Shown piece by piece: positions 9,335 through 17,877 of a DNA stretch of 64,000 nt. Each line of letters begins with the position of its first letter. Position 1 is the stretch's first letter. The stretch comes from Roseovarius sp. M141 (lineage in GTDB: Bacteria > Pseudomonadota > Alphaproteobacteria > Rhodobacterales > Rhodobacteraceae), in assembly GCF_024355225.1 (NCBI RefSeq), contig NZ_VCNH01000008.1, positions 2,108,001-2,172,000 on the forward strand, written 5' to 3'. The notes under the pieces were generated by a model. That model saw only the letters and a list, made by a program, of their open reading frames with translations, did no database searches and was not told the origin of the DNA. A program made the position numbers and the translations under genes.

Positions 9335-10278
9335 TAGCGCTCTCCCTTGTTGAACGGCACCATGAGGGCGGCGGGCACTTCGGCGCGGCGCGACATGACG
9401 ACCAGCGCGAGGATGGACAGGAAATAGGGTAGCATCAGGAAGATCTGATAGGGGATGCCTGCGCCCAGAGAAGTCTGTTGGATGCGGATTTGCAGCGCGT
9501 CGAACGCGGCAAAGAGGATCGCGCCGAGCAGCGCCTTGCCCGGCTTCCACGCGCCAAAGACGACCAGCGCGATGCAGATCCAACCGCGCCCGTTGACCAT
9601 CTCGAAGAAGAAACTGTTGAAGGCGGACATGGTCAGGAACGCGCCGCCCACGGCCATCAACCCGCTGCCGACCATGACCGCACCCATGCGGATTGCCGCG
9701 ACCGACAGGCCTTGGGCCGCCACCGCGTGGGGGTTTTCGCCCGCTGCGCGCACGGCGAGGCCCAGAGGTGTACGGTAGAGGACGATCGCCACGATCGCGA
9801 CCATCGCGAAGGCAAGATAGGTCAGCGGCGTTTGCGCGAACAGCGCCGGGCCGATCAGCGGGATATCCGACAGGATCGGGATTTCAAACGGCTGAAAGGG
9901 CGTGATGCTGGGCGGGCTGGTGACCGCGGGCAGGGCAAGGCGGTAGGCGTAGTAGGTGCTGGACGTCGCCAGCAGGGTCACGCCAAGCCCGACGACATGC
10001 TGCGACAGGCCGAAGGGCACCGTCAGGATCGAATGGATCAGGCCGAACCCCATGCCGACGGCAAACGCCACCGCGACGCCAGGCCAGAGGCCAAGGCCGG
10101 AGTAAACAGCCATCCAGCCCGCAAAGGCGCCGGCGACCATGATTCCCTCGATCCCGAGGTTCAGGATGCCGGCACGCTCGCAAATCAGCTCGCCCAGCGT
10201 GGCAAAGATCAGCGGCGATGCGATCCGGATTGCGGCGGTCCAGAAGCTGGCGGTCATGAGGATTTCGAGGATATCCAT
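9334..10278 (-). CDS. Nucleoside/BMP-family ABC transporter permease 2
   Basis: A 314-residue integral membrane protein of the branched-chain/sugar/nucleoside permease family (BPD_transp_2). It has about nine hydrophobic segments and the family motifs GELICERAGILNLGIEGIM near residue 28 and AAGENPHAVAAQGLSV near 185, the latter being the coupling region contacting the ATPase. It should pair with the permease encoded one base upstream to form the channel, with the double ATPase and BMP protein. Its stop overlaps the start of the codA-like gene. Confidence 0.9.
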   Translation of the reverse strand: MDILEILMTASFWTAAIRIASPLIFATLGELICERAGILNLGIEGIMVAGAFAGWMAVYSGLGLWPGVAVAFAVGMGFGLIHSILTVPFGLSQHVVGLGVTLLATSSTYYAYRLALPAVTSPPSITPFQPFEIPILSDIPLIGPALFAQTPLTYLAFAMVAIVAIVLYRTPLGLAVRAAGENPHAVAAQGLSVAAIRMGAVMVGSGLMAVGGAFLTMSAFNSFFFEMVNGRGWICIALVVFGAWKPGKALLGAILFAAFDALQIRIQQTSLGAGIPYQIFLMLPYFLSILALVVMSRRAEVPAALMVPFNKGER

Positions 10279-10279
10279 G

Positions 10280-11329
10280 CTATTTCCTCACCACGCGAAA
10301 CCGGGTCAACAGGATCGCCACCACCATGAGCAAAAGGGCTGTCGCCAGCATGATGTCCGCCAGATAGGTTGGCACGCCGACGGCGCGGCTCATGCTGTCG
10401 GCGCCCACGAAAATGCCGGCGACGAACAGTGCGGCGGCGATGACGCCGAGCGGGTTGAGCAGCGCCAGCATCGCCACGATAATGCCCGTGTAGCCAAAGC
10501 CGGGGCTTAGATCGAGCGTCAGGTTGCCCTTGAGACCGGCCACTTCGGAGAAGCCCGCCAGCGCGGCCAGCCCGCCCGACAGCAGCGCCGTCTTGATCAG
10601 TACGCGGCCCACGGGGATGCCGGCGAATTCAGCGGCGTTGCGGTTCAGACCGACGGCGCGCATTTCATATCCCAGCGTCGTGCGCGCGCTGATAACCCAG
10701 ACAATGACCGCCGAGATAAGCGCGAGACCAAAGCCCCAGTGCAGACGCAGCCCCTCGACGATGCGCGGCAGCCGTGCCTCGGGGATCAGGCGCGCGGATT
10801 TGGGCCAGCCCATGCCCATTGGATCCTTCAGCGGACCCTCCAGCAGCATCGACACGAAGAGCAGGAAGATGAAGTTGATCAGCAGCGTCGTGACCACCTC
10901 GTCGACGCCCAGACGCACCTTCAGCAGTGCGGGGATCAGCAGCAGAATGGCCCCCGCGATCATGGCGAAGATCGCCATTGTCGGCAAAAGCAGGATCGCG
11001 GGCCAGTCCAGCAGCCCCGTGCCAAGGATCGCAACCACCAGCGCCCCGGCGTATAGCTGCGCCTCGGCGCCGATGTTCCACAGCCGCGCGCGGAACGCGA
11101 CGGCCACGGCGAGGCCGGTAAAGATCAGCGGCGTGGCGCGGTTCAGTGTCTCCAGGAGGGCAAATTTGCTGCCGAACGCACCCTTGAGGATGAGGCCCAG
11201 CACCGAAAATGGGTTCGCCCCGGCCAGCATCGCCAGCAGGGACGCGATGATGACTGTCGCGACGATTGCCAGCGCAGGCGGCGCAAGTGTGCGCGGCAGC
11301 GACGGGTTGGCGATGGGTTCAAGACGCAT
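10280..11329 (-). CDS. Nucleoside/BMP-family ABC transporter permease 1
   Basis: A 349-residue permease, the larger of the two channel subunits. Around ten hydrophobic helices begin at residue 15. LIFTGLAVAVAFRARLWNIGAEAQLYAGAL near residue 69 (read in two parts) and EMRAVGLNRNAAEFAGIPV near 230 are the characteristic blocks of YufP/RnsC-like subunits. The start overlaps the 3' end of the ATPase gene by 11 bases, and the stop is one base from the second permease, so the order ATPase-permease-permease is tightly coupled. Confidence 0.9.
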   Translation of the reverse strand: MRLEPIANPSLPRTLAPPALAIVATVIIASLLAMLAGANPFSVLGLILKGAFGSKFALLETLNRATPLIFTGLAVAVAFRARLWNIGAEAQLYAGALVVAILGTGLLDWPAILLLPTMAIFAMIAGAILLLIPALLKVRLGVDEVVTTLLINFIFLLFVSMLLEGPLKDPMGMGWPKSARLIPEARLPRIVEGLRLHWGFGLALISAVIVWVISARTTLGYEMRAVGLNRNAAEFAGIPVGRVLIKTALLSGGLAALAGFSEVAGLKGNLTLDLSPGFGYTGIIVAMLALLNPLGVIAAALFVAGIFVGADSMSRAVGVPTYLADIMLATALLLMVVAILLTRFRVVRK

Positions 11330-12866
11330 GAGCCGTCTCCTCGCCGTAGCCGTGGCCGGCCATCCAAACGCCCAGCTCGGCGGGGCTCATGGTGCCGCGC
11401 GCGAAGGGCGGCGACAGGCGACCTTCAGAGATGACATGAATAAGGTCCGACAAGGCCATGATTTCATCCAGATCTTCGGATATTAACAGAACTGCTGCGC
11501 CGCGATCCCGCGCCGCCAGTAGCTGGGAGTGAACGTAGTTGACAGCCCCGATATCAAGGCCGCGCACCGGCTGATTGGCCAAAATGATCTGCGGCGCGCC
11601 TTCCATCACGCGCCCCAGGATCAGCTTTTGCATGTTACCGCCTGACAGCAGGCGGATGCGGGTGCCGGGGCCGGGGCAGCGCACGTCATAGCTGGCGATG
11701 ATGCGGCTGGCAAAATCACGCGCCGCGCGCCAGTTCATCCAGCCGCGGCGGCTGAAGGGCGCGTCCTTGTATGTCTCAAGGATGGCGTTCTCGGACAGGT
11801 CGAAATCGGCGATCGTGCCCGTCTTGTGCCGATCCTCGGGGATGCGGGCGATACCGGCGCGCACGGCGGCGCGGGGCGACCATTGCACCACATTGGCGTT
11901 GTTGAGCATGAGGGCGCCCTTAGAGGGCCGGATCATCCCGCCGACAAGCTCTGCCAGCGCGGCCTGACCGTTGCCTGACACACCGGCAAGTCCGGTGATC
12001 TGCCCGGCATGAAGGCTGAAATCCAGCGATTTCAGCCCCGGCGCGCTGCCGCGATCCGGGGTGGTGACGCCGCGCAGCGACAGCAGCGGCGCGCCGGGTT
12101 TGCCCGGTGCGGCCTTGGGCGCCGTCACCTCGCCGCCGACCATGCGCGCGGCCAGATCGTGACGGTCGGTGCCGGACGTGGCGCCCTCATGCACTACCTT
12201 GCCATGGCGCAGGATCACGACACGGTCGGATATCGCCATGACCTCGTGCAATTTGTGCGAGATGAAGATGATCGACAGCCCCAGCACCACCGCCTTGCGC
12301 AGCGTTTCGAACAGATCGTTCGTTTCCTGCGGGGTCAGCACCGCCGTCGGCTCGTCCAGGATCAGGATGCGCGCGTCGCGGTAAAGTGCCTTGAGGATTT
12401 CGACCCGCTGCCGTTCGCCCACCGTCAGGGCGCCAACGCGGGCATCCGGATCGACGCTGAGCCGGAAATCCTGCGCCAGCCCGGTGATACGCGCGCGCGC
12501 CGCAGCGCGGCCCAGCCCCGGCGCCCACAGGGACCGCGTGCCCAGCGTCACATTCTCCAGCACGGTCATGTTTTCGGCCAGCGTGAAGTGCTGATGCACC
12601 ATGCCGACACCGGCATCCAGCGCCGCGCGCGGGTTGCCGGGGGGCAGGGGCTGGCCCATGACTTCGACGGAACCGGAATCGGCAGTGTACTGGCCGAAAA
12701 GGATGTTCATCAGTGTCGTCTTACCAGCGCCGTTCTCGCCCAGAAGGGCGATCACCTCGCCCTCATGGAGGGTCAGGTCGACCGCGTCATTTGCCGTCAG
12801 CGCGCCGAATGTCTTGGTAATATTGTCGAGGCGCAGGACGACCTGCGCCTCTGTCTGATCAAGCAT
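11319..12866 (-). CDS. ABC transporter ATPase with two nucleotide-binding domains (nucleoside type)
   Basis: A 515-residue tandem ATPase. The first domain has Walker A GENGAGKTTLMN near residue 42, signature LTVGERQRVEILKAL near 145 and Walker B ILILDEPTAVLTP near 165. The second has a degenerate Walker A (GLAGVSGNGQAALAE) and signature LLSGGNMQKLILGR near 400, typical of sugar/nucleoside importers in which one site is weak. ATG at 12866 directly abuts the TAA of the BMP gene. It energises the permeases encoded downstream. Confidence 0.92.
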   Translation of the reverse strand: MLDQTEAQVVLRLDNITKTFGALTANDAVDLTLHEGEVIALLGENGAGKTTLMNILFGQYTADSGSVEVMGQPLPPGNPRAALDAGVGMVHQHFTLAENMTVLENVTLGTRSLWAPGLGRAAARARITGLAQDFRLSVDPDARVGALTVGERQRVEILKALYRDARILILDEPTAVLTPQETNDLFETLRKAVVLGLSIIFISHKLHEVMAISDRVVILRHGKVVHEGATSGTDRHDLAARMVGGEVTAPKAAPGKPGAPLLSLRGVTTPDRGSAPGLKSLDFSLHAGQITGLAGVSGNGQAALAELVGGMIRPSKGALMLNNANVVQWSPRAAVRAGIARIPEDRHKTGTIADFDLSENAILETYKDAPFSRRGWMNWRAARDFASRIIASYDVRCPGPGTRIRLLSGGNMQKLILGRVMEGAPQIILANQPVRGLDIGAVNYVHSQLLAARDRGAAVLLISEDLDEIMALSDLIHVISEGRLSPPFARGTMSPAELGVWMAGHGYGEETAHAS

Positions 12867-13898
12867 TTATTGGGACTTCGGCTCTTCGTCGTTGATCTCG
12901 ACGATGAAGGTGCCGGCCATGATCGCGGCCTGGCGTGTGTCCACCAGTTTCAGCGCGGTCTGCGGAACTTTGCCGTCGAACGTGCCAAGGGGCGCCAGTT
13001 CGGCTCCGCCCTCCTTCATATAGGAATAGATGCCGTAGTCGGCCGCTGAAAACGTGCCGTTGCGGACCTCCTCGATGGCCTTGTCCAGCGTCGGCTCGAA
13101 ATTCCAGATCGCCGAGGCGACGACGGTTTCGGGATACTGCGCCTGCGTGTCTATCACGTTGCCGATGGCCAGAACGCCCTTTTCCTTGGCCGCGTCCGAG
13201 ACGCCGAACCGCTCGGCATAGAGCATGTCGGCGCCGTTTTCGATCATCGCAAAGGCGGTTTCCTTGGCGGCGGGCGGATCGAACCACGAGCCGATGAAGC
13301 TGACCTGGAATTTAGCATCCGGGCGCGTTTCGCGCACGCCTGCCATGAAGGCGTGCATCAGGCGGTTCACCTCGGGGATGGGAAAGCCGCCGATCAGGCC
13401 GACATTGCCTGTCTTGGTCATAGAACCGGCAATGATTCCACTAAGATACGAGGCGTCCTGAATGTAATTATCAAACACTGAAAAGTTCGGCAGTGACCGC
13501 TCTTCCTTGAAGCTGGAGCCGAGAAGGAACGCGATTTCAGGATACTCGGCCGCGACTTCACGCGCCTCCTGCTCGACTGCGAACGCCTCGCCGACGATCA
13601 GTTGATAGCCGCTTTCGGCATATTCGCGCATGACGCGGGCATAGTCGGTATTGCTGACATTTTCGGAATAGGTGTAGTCCAGATCGCCGCGCTCGGCGGC
13701 GGCGGTCGCAGCCTTGTGCAGGCGGCTGACCCATTGCTGTTCGACCGGGACGGTGTAAATGCCGGCGCATTTGATCGGTTCTGCCGCCATTGCCCGGGGC
13801 GCCCCCAGAAACAGCCCTGCAGTCAGTGCTGCAGCGGCGGCTGTCGCCATGAACCGGCGGCGTGTCAGGCCATGCTGTGATGTCGATGCCTTGGTCAT
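12867..13898 (-). CDS. BMP-family (PnrA-like) substrate-binding lipoprotein/periplasmic protein
   Basis: A 343-residue binding protein for the ABC system downstream. BMP/PnrA proteins bind purine nucleosides in several bacteria; in Rhodobacterales such systems are usually proposed for nucleosides or nucleobases. The N-terminus carries a twin-arginine signal (LTRRRFMATAAAAALTAG, cleavage after RAMA), so it is probably exported folded. Family blocks are AGIYTVPVEQQWVSRLHKA, FLLGSSFKEERSLPNFSVFDN and GNVGLIGGFPIPEVNRLMHAF. The ATG at 13898 with GGGGGAT upstream is preferred; the longer frame to 14084 lacks a ribosome site and would bury the signal. Confidence 0.9.
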   Translation of the reverse strand: MTKASTSQHGLTRRRFMATAAAAALTAGLFLGAPRAMAAEPIKCAGIYTVPVEQQWVSRLHKAATAAAERGDLDYTYSENVSNTDYARVMREYAESGYQLIVGEAFAVEQEAREVAAEYPEIAFLLGSSFKEERSLPNFSVFDNYIQDASYLSGIIAGSMTKTGNVGLIGGFPIPEVNRLMHAFMAGVRETRPDAKFQVSFIGSWFDPPAAKETAFAMIENGADMLYAERFGVSDAAKEKGVLAIGNVIDTQAQYPETVVASAIWNFEPTLDKAIEEVRNGTFSAADYGIYSYMKEGGAELAPLGTFDGKVPQTALKLVDTRQAAIMAGTFIVEINDEEPKSQ

Positions 13899-14348
13899 AA
13901 TTTTGATCCCCCAATGGATACAACGGCAGAGTATTGTCCAAATGGTAAAATCAAACGCTGTCGAAGGCCAGCGATTTGACGGGGGCAGCGACGGCGTTTT
14001 CGCATTTGCTTTGTGCGCTCGGCCATGAGGCCCGCAGTGCACTGGCGCGCTGCGGCAGATCGGTGCCGTCTGGGGGGTCGGCAATCTTGGTGGTTCTCGT
14101 GGCTATTTTATCACCCGCGAACAGCGGAACAGATTTGAGATGTTGGCCAAGGCCGCAAATCTGGCCGCAGCATGCAAAATTTTCGGCATGCTTACCGCCG
14201 CGCGTTCAGCGGCCAGTTAAGTATGTGGGCCTCTGAATTTGTGCTATCAGCAATTTCTTGACAGGAGCTTTGAGACCGAAAAATCAGCGTCGGATCGGCT
14301 TGGCCCGGCTGTCGTTTGGGCGTATCGTGGGACAGGGCGAGGGGCGCG
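13899..14348. other. Divergent intergenic region, BMP operon / GlxA regulator
   Basis: These 450 bases hold no convincing gene. They contain an inverted repeat at 14169-14192 (listed separately) and a consensus-like TTGACA at 14258-14263 pointing toward the regulator, although no good -10 hexamer follows at 17 bases. The leftward side upstream of 13898 is AT-richer and is the likely promoter of the transporter operon. Confidence 0.6.
14169..14192. promoter_or_regulatory. Inverted repeat, candidate operator
   Basis: AGCATGC (14169-14175) and GCATGCT (14186-14192) form a perfect 7-10-7 inverted repeat whose spacer contains the palindrome AAAATTTT. It lies in the divergent region between the BMP operon and the AraC-type regulator gene, where an operator would be expected. 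Binding by that regulator is inference; AraC proteins more often use direct repeats. Confidence 0.35.
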
Positions 14349-15350
14349 ATGACACAATCGAATTACATCCCCAAAGGGGCGGAAAGCTTCAAGATCGGGC
14401 AAGTCACGGCGCCTTGCGTCTTTGACTTTGTCTTGCTGCCCAAGCTGACGATGCTGGCCTTGTCGGCGGCCATCGAACCGCTGCGCGTGGCCAACCAGAT
14501 ATCGCAGCAGGAGCTGTATCGCTGGCGCACCATGACGCCGGGCGGCGCGCCGGTGCGCTGCTCGAACAACCTGTCGCTTGAGGCGGACGCGCCCTTGGGT
14601 CCGCCGGCGCGCGGCGCGCGGGCATTCATCTGCTCGGGGGTGGAGCCGGGCGAGACGGTCGATCCTGTCGTCACCCAATGGGCGGCGCGCCAAGCGGCGC
14701 ATGGCACGCCGGTGGGCGCGATTTGTACCGGGGCCTTTACGCTGGCGCGCGCGGGGCTGCTGCGTGGCCGCACCTTTACGTTGCACTGGGAAAATCAGCC
14801 TTCCTTTGTCGAGGCCTTTCCCGATCTGGTGCCGACGCCGAACCTCTATGAGGTTGACGGTGATCTGATGACGGCGGCCGGCGGGTCGGCGTCGACTGAC
14901 CTGATGCTAAGCGTGATCGAGGATGATTATGGGCCCGATTTCGCGCTGGTCGTGTCGGACATGTGCCTGCACGGGCGCAGCCATTCCACCCACATGCCGC
15001 AAAAAACCGCGCGCTCGGCCGTGATCGGCAGCCGCAATCGCCACCTGATCGCCGCGATGCGCCTGATGCAGACCAATCTGGAAGAACCGTTGAGCGTCGA
15101 GGAGATCGCCACCGAGGTTGGCATTTCCAAGCGCCAACTGGAGCGTAGCTTTGCCCAGCACACCGGGCTAAGCCCGCGGCGCTACTATACTGACATGCGT
15201 CTGGCGCGGGCTTATTCGCTGTTGTCGGAGACGGACCTGCCCATCGTCGAGATCGCAGCCGCTACCGGCTTTGGCGGAACATCGGCCTTCGCGCGGGCGT
15301 TCCGGGCCAAGTTCGATACGGCGCCGGGGAAATTTCGCAAGAGATGGTAG
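14349..15350 (+). CDS. GlxA family transcriptional regulator (DJ-1/PfpI + AraC HTH)
   Basis: A 333-residue regulator. Residues 15-190 form a DJ-1/PfpI-like ligand domain (FDFVLLPKLTMLALSAAIEPLRVAN; VGAICTGAFTLARAGLLRG, the nucleophile-elbow region with a cysteine) and residues 225-333 form a double AraC/XylS helix-turn-helix (EPLSVEEIATEVGISKRQLERSF and LPIVEIAAATGFGGTSAFAR). Such GlxA-type proteins control catabolic genes for quaternary amines, nucleosides or polyamines. It is divergent from the ABC/deaminase operon, which is the most obvious target; the C45/ATP-grasp/decarboxylase cluster converges on its 3' end. The ATG at 14349 follows GAGGGG. Confidence 0.88.
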   Translation: MTQSNYIPKGAESFKIGQVTAPCVFDFVLLPKLTMLALSAAIEPLRVANQISQQELYRWRTMTPGGAPVRCSNNLSLEADAPLGPPARGARAFICSGVEPGETVDPVVTQWAARQAAHGTPVGAICTGAFTLARAGLLRGRTFTLHWENQPSFVEAFPDLVPTPNLYEVDGDLMTAAGGSASTDLMLSVIEDDYGPDFALVVSDMCLHGRSHSTHMPQKTARSAVIGSRNRHLIAAMRLMQTNLEEPLSVEEIATEVGISKRQLERSFAQHTGLSPRRYYTDMRLARAYSLLSETDLPIVEIAAATGFGGTSAFARAFRAKFDTAPGKFRKRW

Positions 15351-15398
15351 TGAGTTAGGTTCAGATCTTAAACCTGTAAGCGAACGGAGCGTTTTCGC

Positions 15399-16388
15399 TC
15401 ACTCTGTCGCTGCATCCCCCTCCGGCGTGTAGATCACGCGCGTGTCCTCGCGGAAATCGTGCAGATCCAGCGGCCAGCTGGCATGCGGCCAGCGCAGCTC
15501 CATCTGGCGCTGGCGCGGTCGCAGCACCGCCGTGTAAATCGTGCCGAACCCCTGATCGAAGCGCGACGAATAGAGCGGCGGGCGCAGGAACGCCTTGATG
15601 AATTTCTCCTTGGACTCCACATGCAGGGTCAACCGTTGCAGCAGATAGCGCTCGCGCTCGACCGTGGCGGTAAAACGCGCGTGGCTGGCCCACTCGACCC
15701 GCTCCTGATGGTTTGTCGCGACCGCCTGATGGGTGATGATCGTCTTGCGGTCGGGGGCCATGAGCGCGGTCAGGAACTTGCGCTGCGCGTCGATGACGGT
15801 GACGTTATAGCTCATGTGCGTCGGCACGCGGGCCAGCACGCGGCCCGCCTCGGCGGTGGTTTCGCAGGTTTGCAGCACATAGCGCAGGATCAGCGGCACG
15901 CCGAACCCGTCCCCGACCACCCGGCGCCCGCCGAAGGTCAGCGACAGCGCCAGCCCCGCATCGTTGATCCCGTCAACCAGCCCCCACAACCCGTCGGACG
16001 TGCCCATCACTGCGCGCCCCTGCCAGTTCGTGCGCAAGGTCAGGCTATCGAACGCCTTGGGCGAATAGTCGTAATTGCGCACCAATACCGGCTCCTTGCC
16101 CGGCCAGATCGCCTGAGAGCAGGCCGAAAGATATGGCGGTGGGCAATAAAAGCTGAGGAACCGCGCCGCATGGTCCGTGCCCCCGGCCAGTTCAACCAGC
16201 TGATCATACAGCGGGACCATCTCGGGCATATGGGCGCGCAGGGCCTTGCGACTGTCCAGATAGCCGGGGCGCGCCTCTGCGCCCTCGCGCGCCCACCAGC
16301 GATGGTAGTCAGGCCAGTAATGACGGAAAAGCCCGGCCCATTTGGGGCCGGGGTGATCCTCGGAGATGGCGCGCCAGTTCAACTGCAT
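15399..16388 (-). CDS. C45 family autoproteolytic acyltransferase/hydrolase
   Basis: A 329-residue N-terminal-nucleophile hydrolase of the acyl-CoA:6-APA acyltransferase (peptidase C45) family. Members cut or form amide bonds between an acyl group and an amine, for example penicillin side chains or beta-alanyl-amines. The expected nucleophile is Cys90 in YLSACSQAIW, followed by PVLVRNYDYSP and by GLWGLVDGINDAGLALSLTFGG, the family beta-sheet core. Autocleavage before Cys90 would leave a 10-kDa pro-segment. No signal peptide is seen. It is the last gene of a minus-strand set, five bases after the ATP-grasp gene. Substrate unknown; context suggests an N-acylated or N-aminoacyl amine. Confidence 0.8.
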   Translation of the reverse strand: MQLNWRAISEDHPGPKWAGLFRHYWPDYHRWWAREGAEARPGYLDSRKALRAHMPEMVPLYDQLVELAGGTDHAARFLSFYCPPPYLSACSQAIWPGKEPVLVRNYDYSPKAFDSLTLRTNWQGRAVMGTSDGLWGLVDGINDAGLALSLTFGGRRVVGDGFGVPLILRYVLQTCETTAEAGRVLARVPTHMSYNVTVIDAQRKFLTALMAPDRKTIITHQAVATNHQERVEWASHARFTATVERERYLLQRLTLHVESKEKFIKAFLRPPLYSSRFDQGFGTIYTAVLRPRQRQMELRWPHASWPLDLHDFREDTRVIYTPEGDAATE

Positions 16389-16393
16389 GAAGG

Positions 16394-17851
16394 CTACATG
16401 ATCTTGAAGGCAGGATCCGCCAGCGCAGGCCCCGCCTCGGCGGTTGGCATGGGTCGGCCATGGACACCCGCCTTGATACCGTGAATCCAGCGCTTGCCCC
16501 GCTCGGTCAGTTTGAAGCCGTTGGTCATGGAGCGTCCGCGCGTTACCAGAATACCGATATCGGCGCCCTCATAGCGATAGTCGCCGGGCTGTAGAATGCG
16601 CAGGAAAAACGCCTCATTCTCGGACTCGACCGCGCGACGGTGATAGTCAAAGCGATTGAAGTCAACGTTGCCATCCTCGTCCATGCGATAAATGCCGGTT
16701 TCCGGCACGTCGCTGGCGATGTCGACGGTGTCGTCGGTATGCTTGATCACCATCTGGGACCAGCTGTCGATCATCTTGGGGTCTGCCCAGCGGTCATTCA
16801 GCTCCTTGATATCCAGCTTGAATTTCTTCTTGGAGAATTCCAGCAGGTGAAACAGGAACAGTGGCGCGTCGGCATGGGCAAAAGCGGCGTGGTTCGTCAT
16901 CGAACTGGCGCCGGTGATGCGTGGGTTCAGCTCGCCCAGCCAGATATCGCCGGTTTTCTTGTCGATCAGGAAATCCAGCTCGAAATAGCCGCGATAGCCC
17001 TCCTTGCGCAGCTGCTCGCCAAATTTGAAGGTCAGCTCGCGCGCTTTCTGGCGCACCTTGGGCGGGAACGCTGTCGAGAAAATCTCATTGCCGCACCAGC
17101 CACCGCGATAGGGGGTCAGTTCCTTGAAGCCGACAAGTTCCGTCATCAGCGGGCCTACGATAGTGCCTTCCTTGGTGGCGCAGGCCTCGATGGCCGAGCC
17201 ACGGCAGTCGATCCGCTTCATGATCTTGATCTCGCCCTCGCCGATGATCTCGTGCTCGTGGCGGCGGAAATCGGCCTCGGACTTGATGAAGAACGTCGTG
17301 TGCCCGCTGTCGCCATAGGCAGATTGCAGCACCAGATCGTGGCCCAGCCCGGCCTTGTCGCAGATCTCGTTCAGATGTTTATAGCTTTCCACAACGCTCA
17401 GCGTATTGGGCACCGAAGGCACGCCGGCCTTGTTGCCGATGCGGACGGTTTCGATCTTGTTGTCCATTTTCTGGCGCAGCTTGGCCTTGGGGAACCAGAC
17501 ATCTGCGCCCAGTTCCTTGGACAGACGTTCGGTTTCTTCGTCGAACATCAGGAACACGAACTTCGGCTTGCCACCGCGCCGTTTGATCAGGTCGATCACC
17601 TCCTTGTGCTGAAGAAGATAGTTGTTGATGTCCTCGATCGACTGGAATTCGGCATGGGGCTGCTCGGACGGTACGAAGGTGTTGGGGTGTTTGCCGCCAT
17701 AGCAGTCGATGTAGCTGATATATTTGAAGTTCTTGCACCACTCATCAAGGCCCAGAAGGTTGAAGTTGGTGGCCGAGATGAAATAGATCGGATCCTCGTT
17801 ACGGTGAAAATGTCGGCGGATCTCCGAGATGTTCTTGAGCTCTGCTGCCAT
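16394..17851 (-). CDS. Stand-alone ATP-grasp carboxylate-amine ligase (biotin-carboxylase-like)
   Basis: A 485-residue ATP-grasp protein. Residues 1-125 resemble a pre-ATP-grasp domain. Then come DNKIETVRIGNKAGVPSVPN (130-149), the nucleotide-loop block VLQSAYGDSGHTTFFI (174-189), and the metal/ATP acid residues E291 in YFELDFLID and E307-N309-R311 in GELNPRITG. There is no biotinyl or carboxyltransferase domain, so annotation as biotin carboxylase would be misleading; an acyl-phosphate-forming ligase joining a carboxylate to an amine is the likelier chemistry. It lies 26 bases after the decarboxylase gene and 5 before the C45 gene. Substrates cannot be read from sequence. Confidence 0.85.
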   Translation of the reverse strand: MAAELKNISEIRRHFHRNEDPIYFISATNFNLLGLDEWCKNFKYISYIDCYGGKHPNTFVPSEQPHAEFQSIEDINNYLLQHKEVIDLIKRRGGKPKFVFLMFDEETERLSKELGADVWFPKAKLRQKMDNKIETVRIGNKAGVPSVPNTLSVVESYKHLNEICDKAGLGHDLVLQSAYGDSGHTTFFIKSEADFRRHEHEIIGEGEIKIMKRIDCRGSAIEACATKEGTIVGPLMTELVGFKELTPYRGGWCGNEIFSTAFPPKVRQKARELTFKFGEQLRKEGYRGYFELDFLIDKKTGDIWLGELNPRITGASSMTNHAAFAHADAPLFLFHLLEFSKKKFKLDIKELNDRWADPKMIDSWSQMVIKHTDDTVDIASDVPETGIYRMDEDGNVDFNRFDYHRRAVESENEAFFLRILQPGDYRYEGADIGILVTRGRSMTNGFKLTERGKRWIHGIKAGVHGRPMPTAEAGPALADPAFKIM

Positions 17852-17877
17852 GGTTTCATATCTCCCATTACTATTTT

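Noticed and set aside
15387..15400. GAGCG-TTTT-CGCTC hairpin between glxA and the C45 gene
   Set aside because: Only five base pairs, no U-run, and it overlaps the C45 stop codon; too weak to call a terminator.
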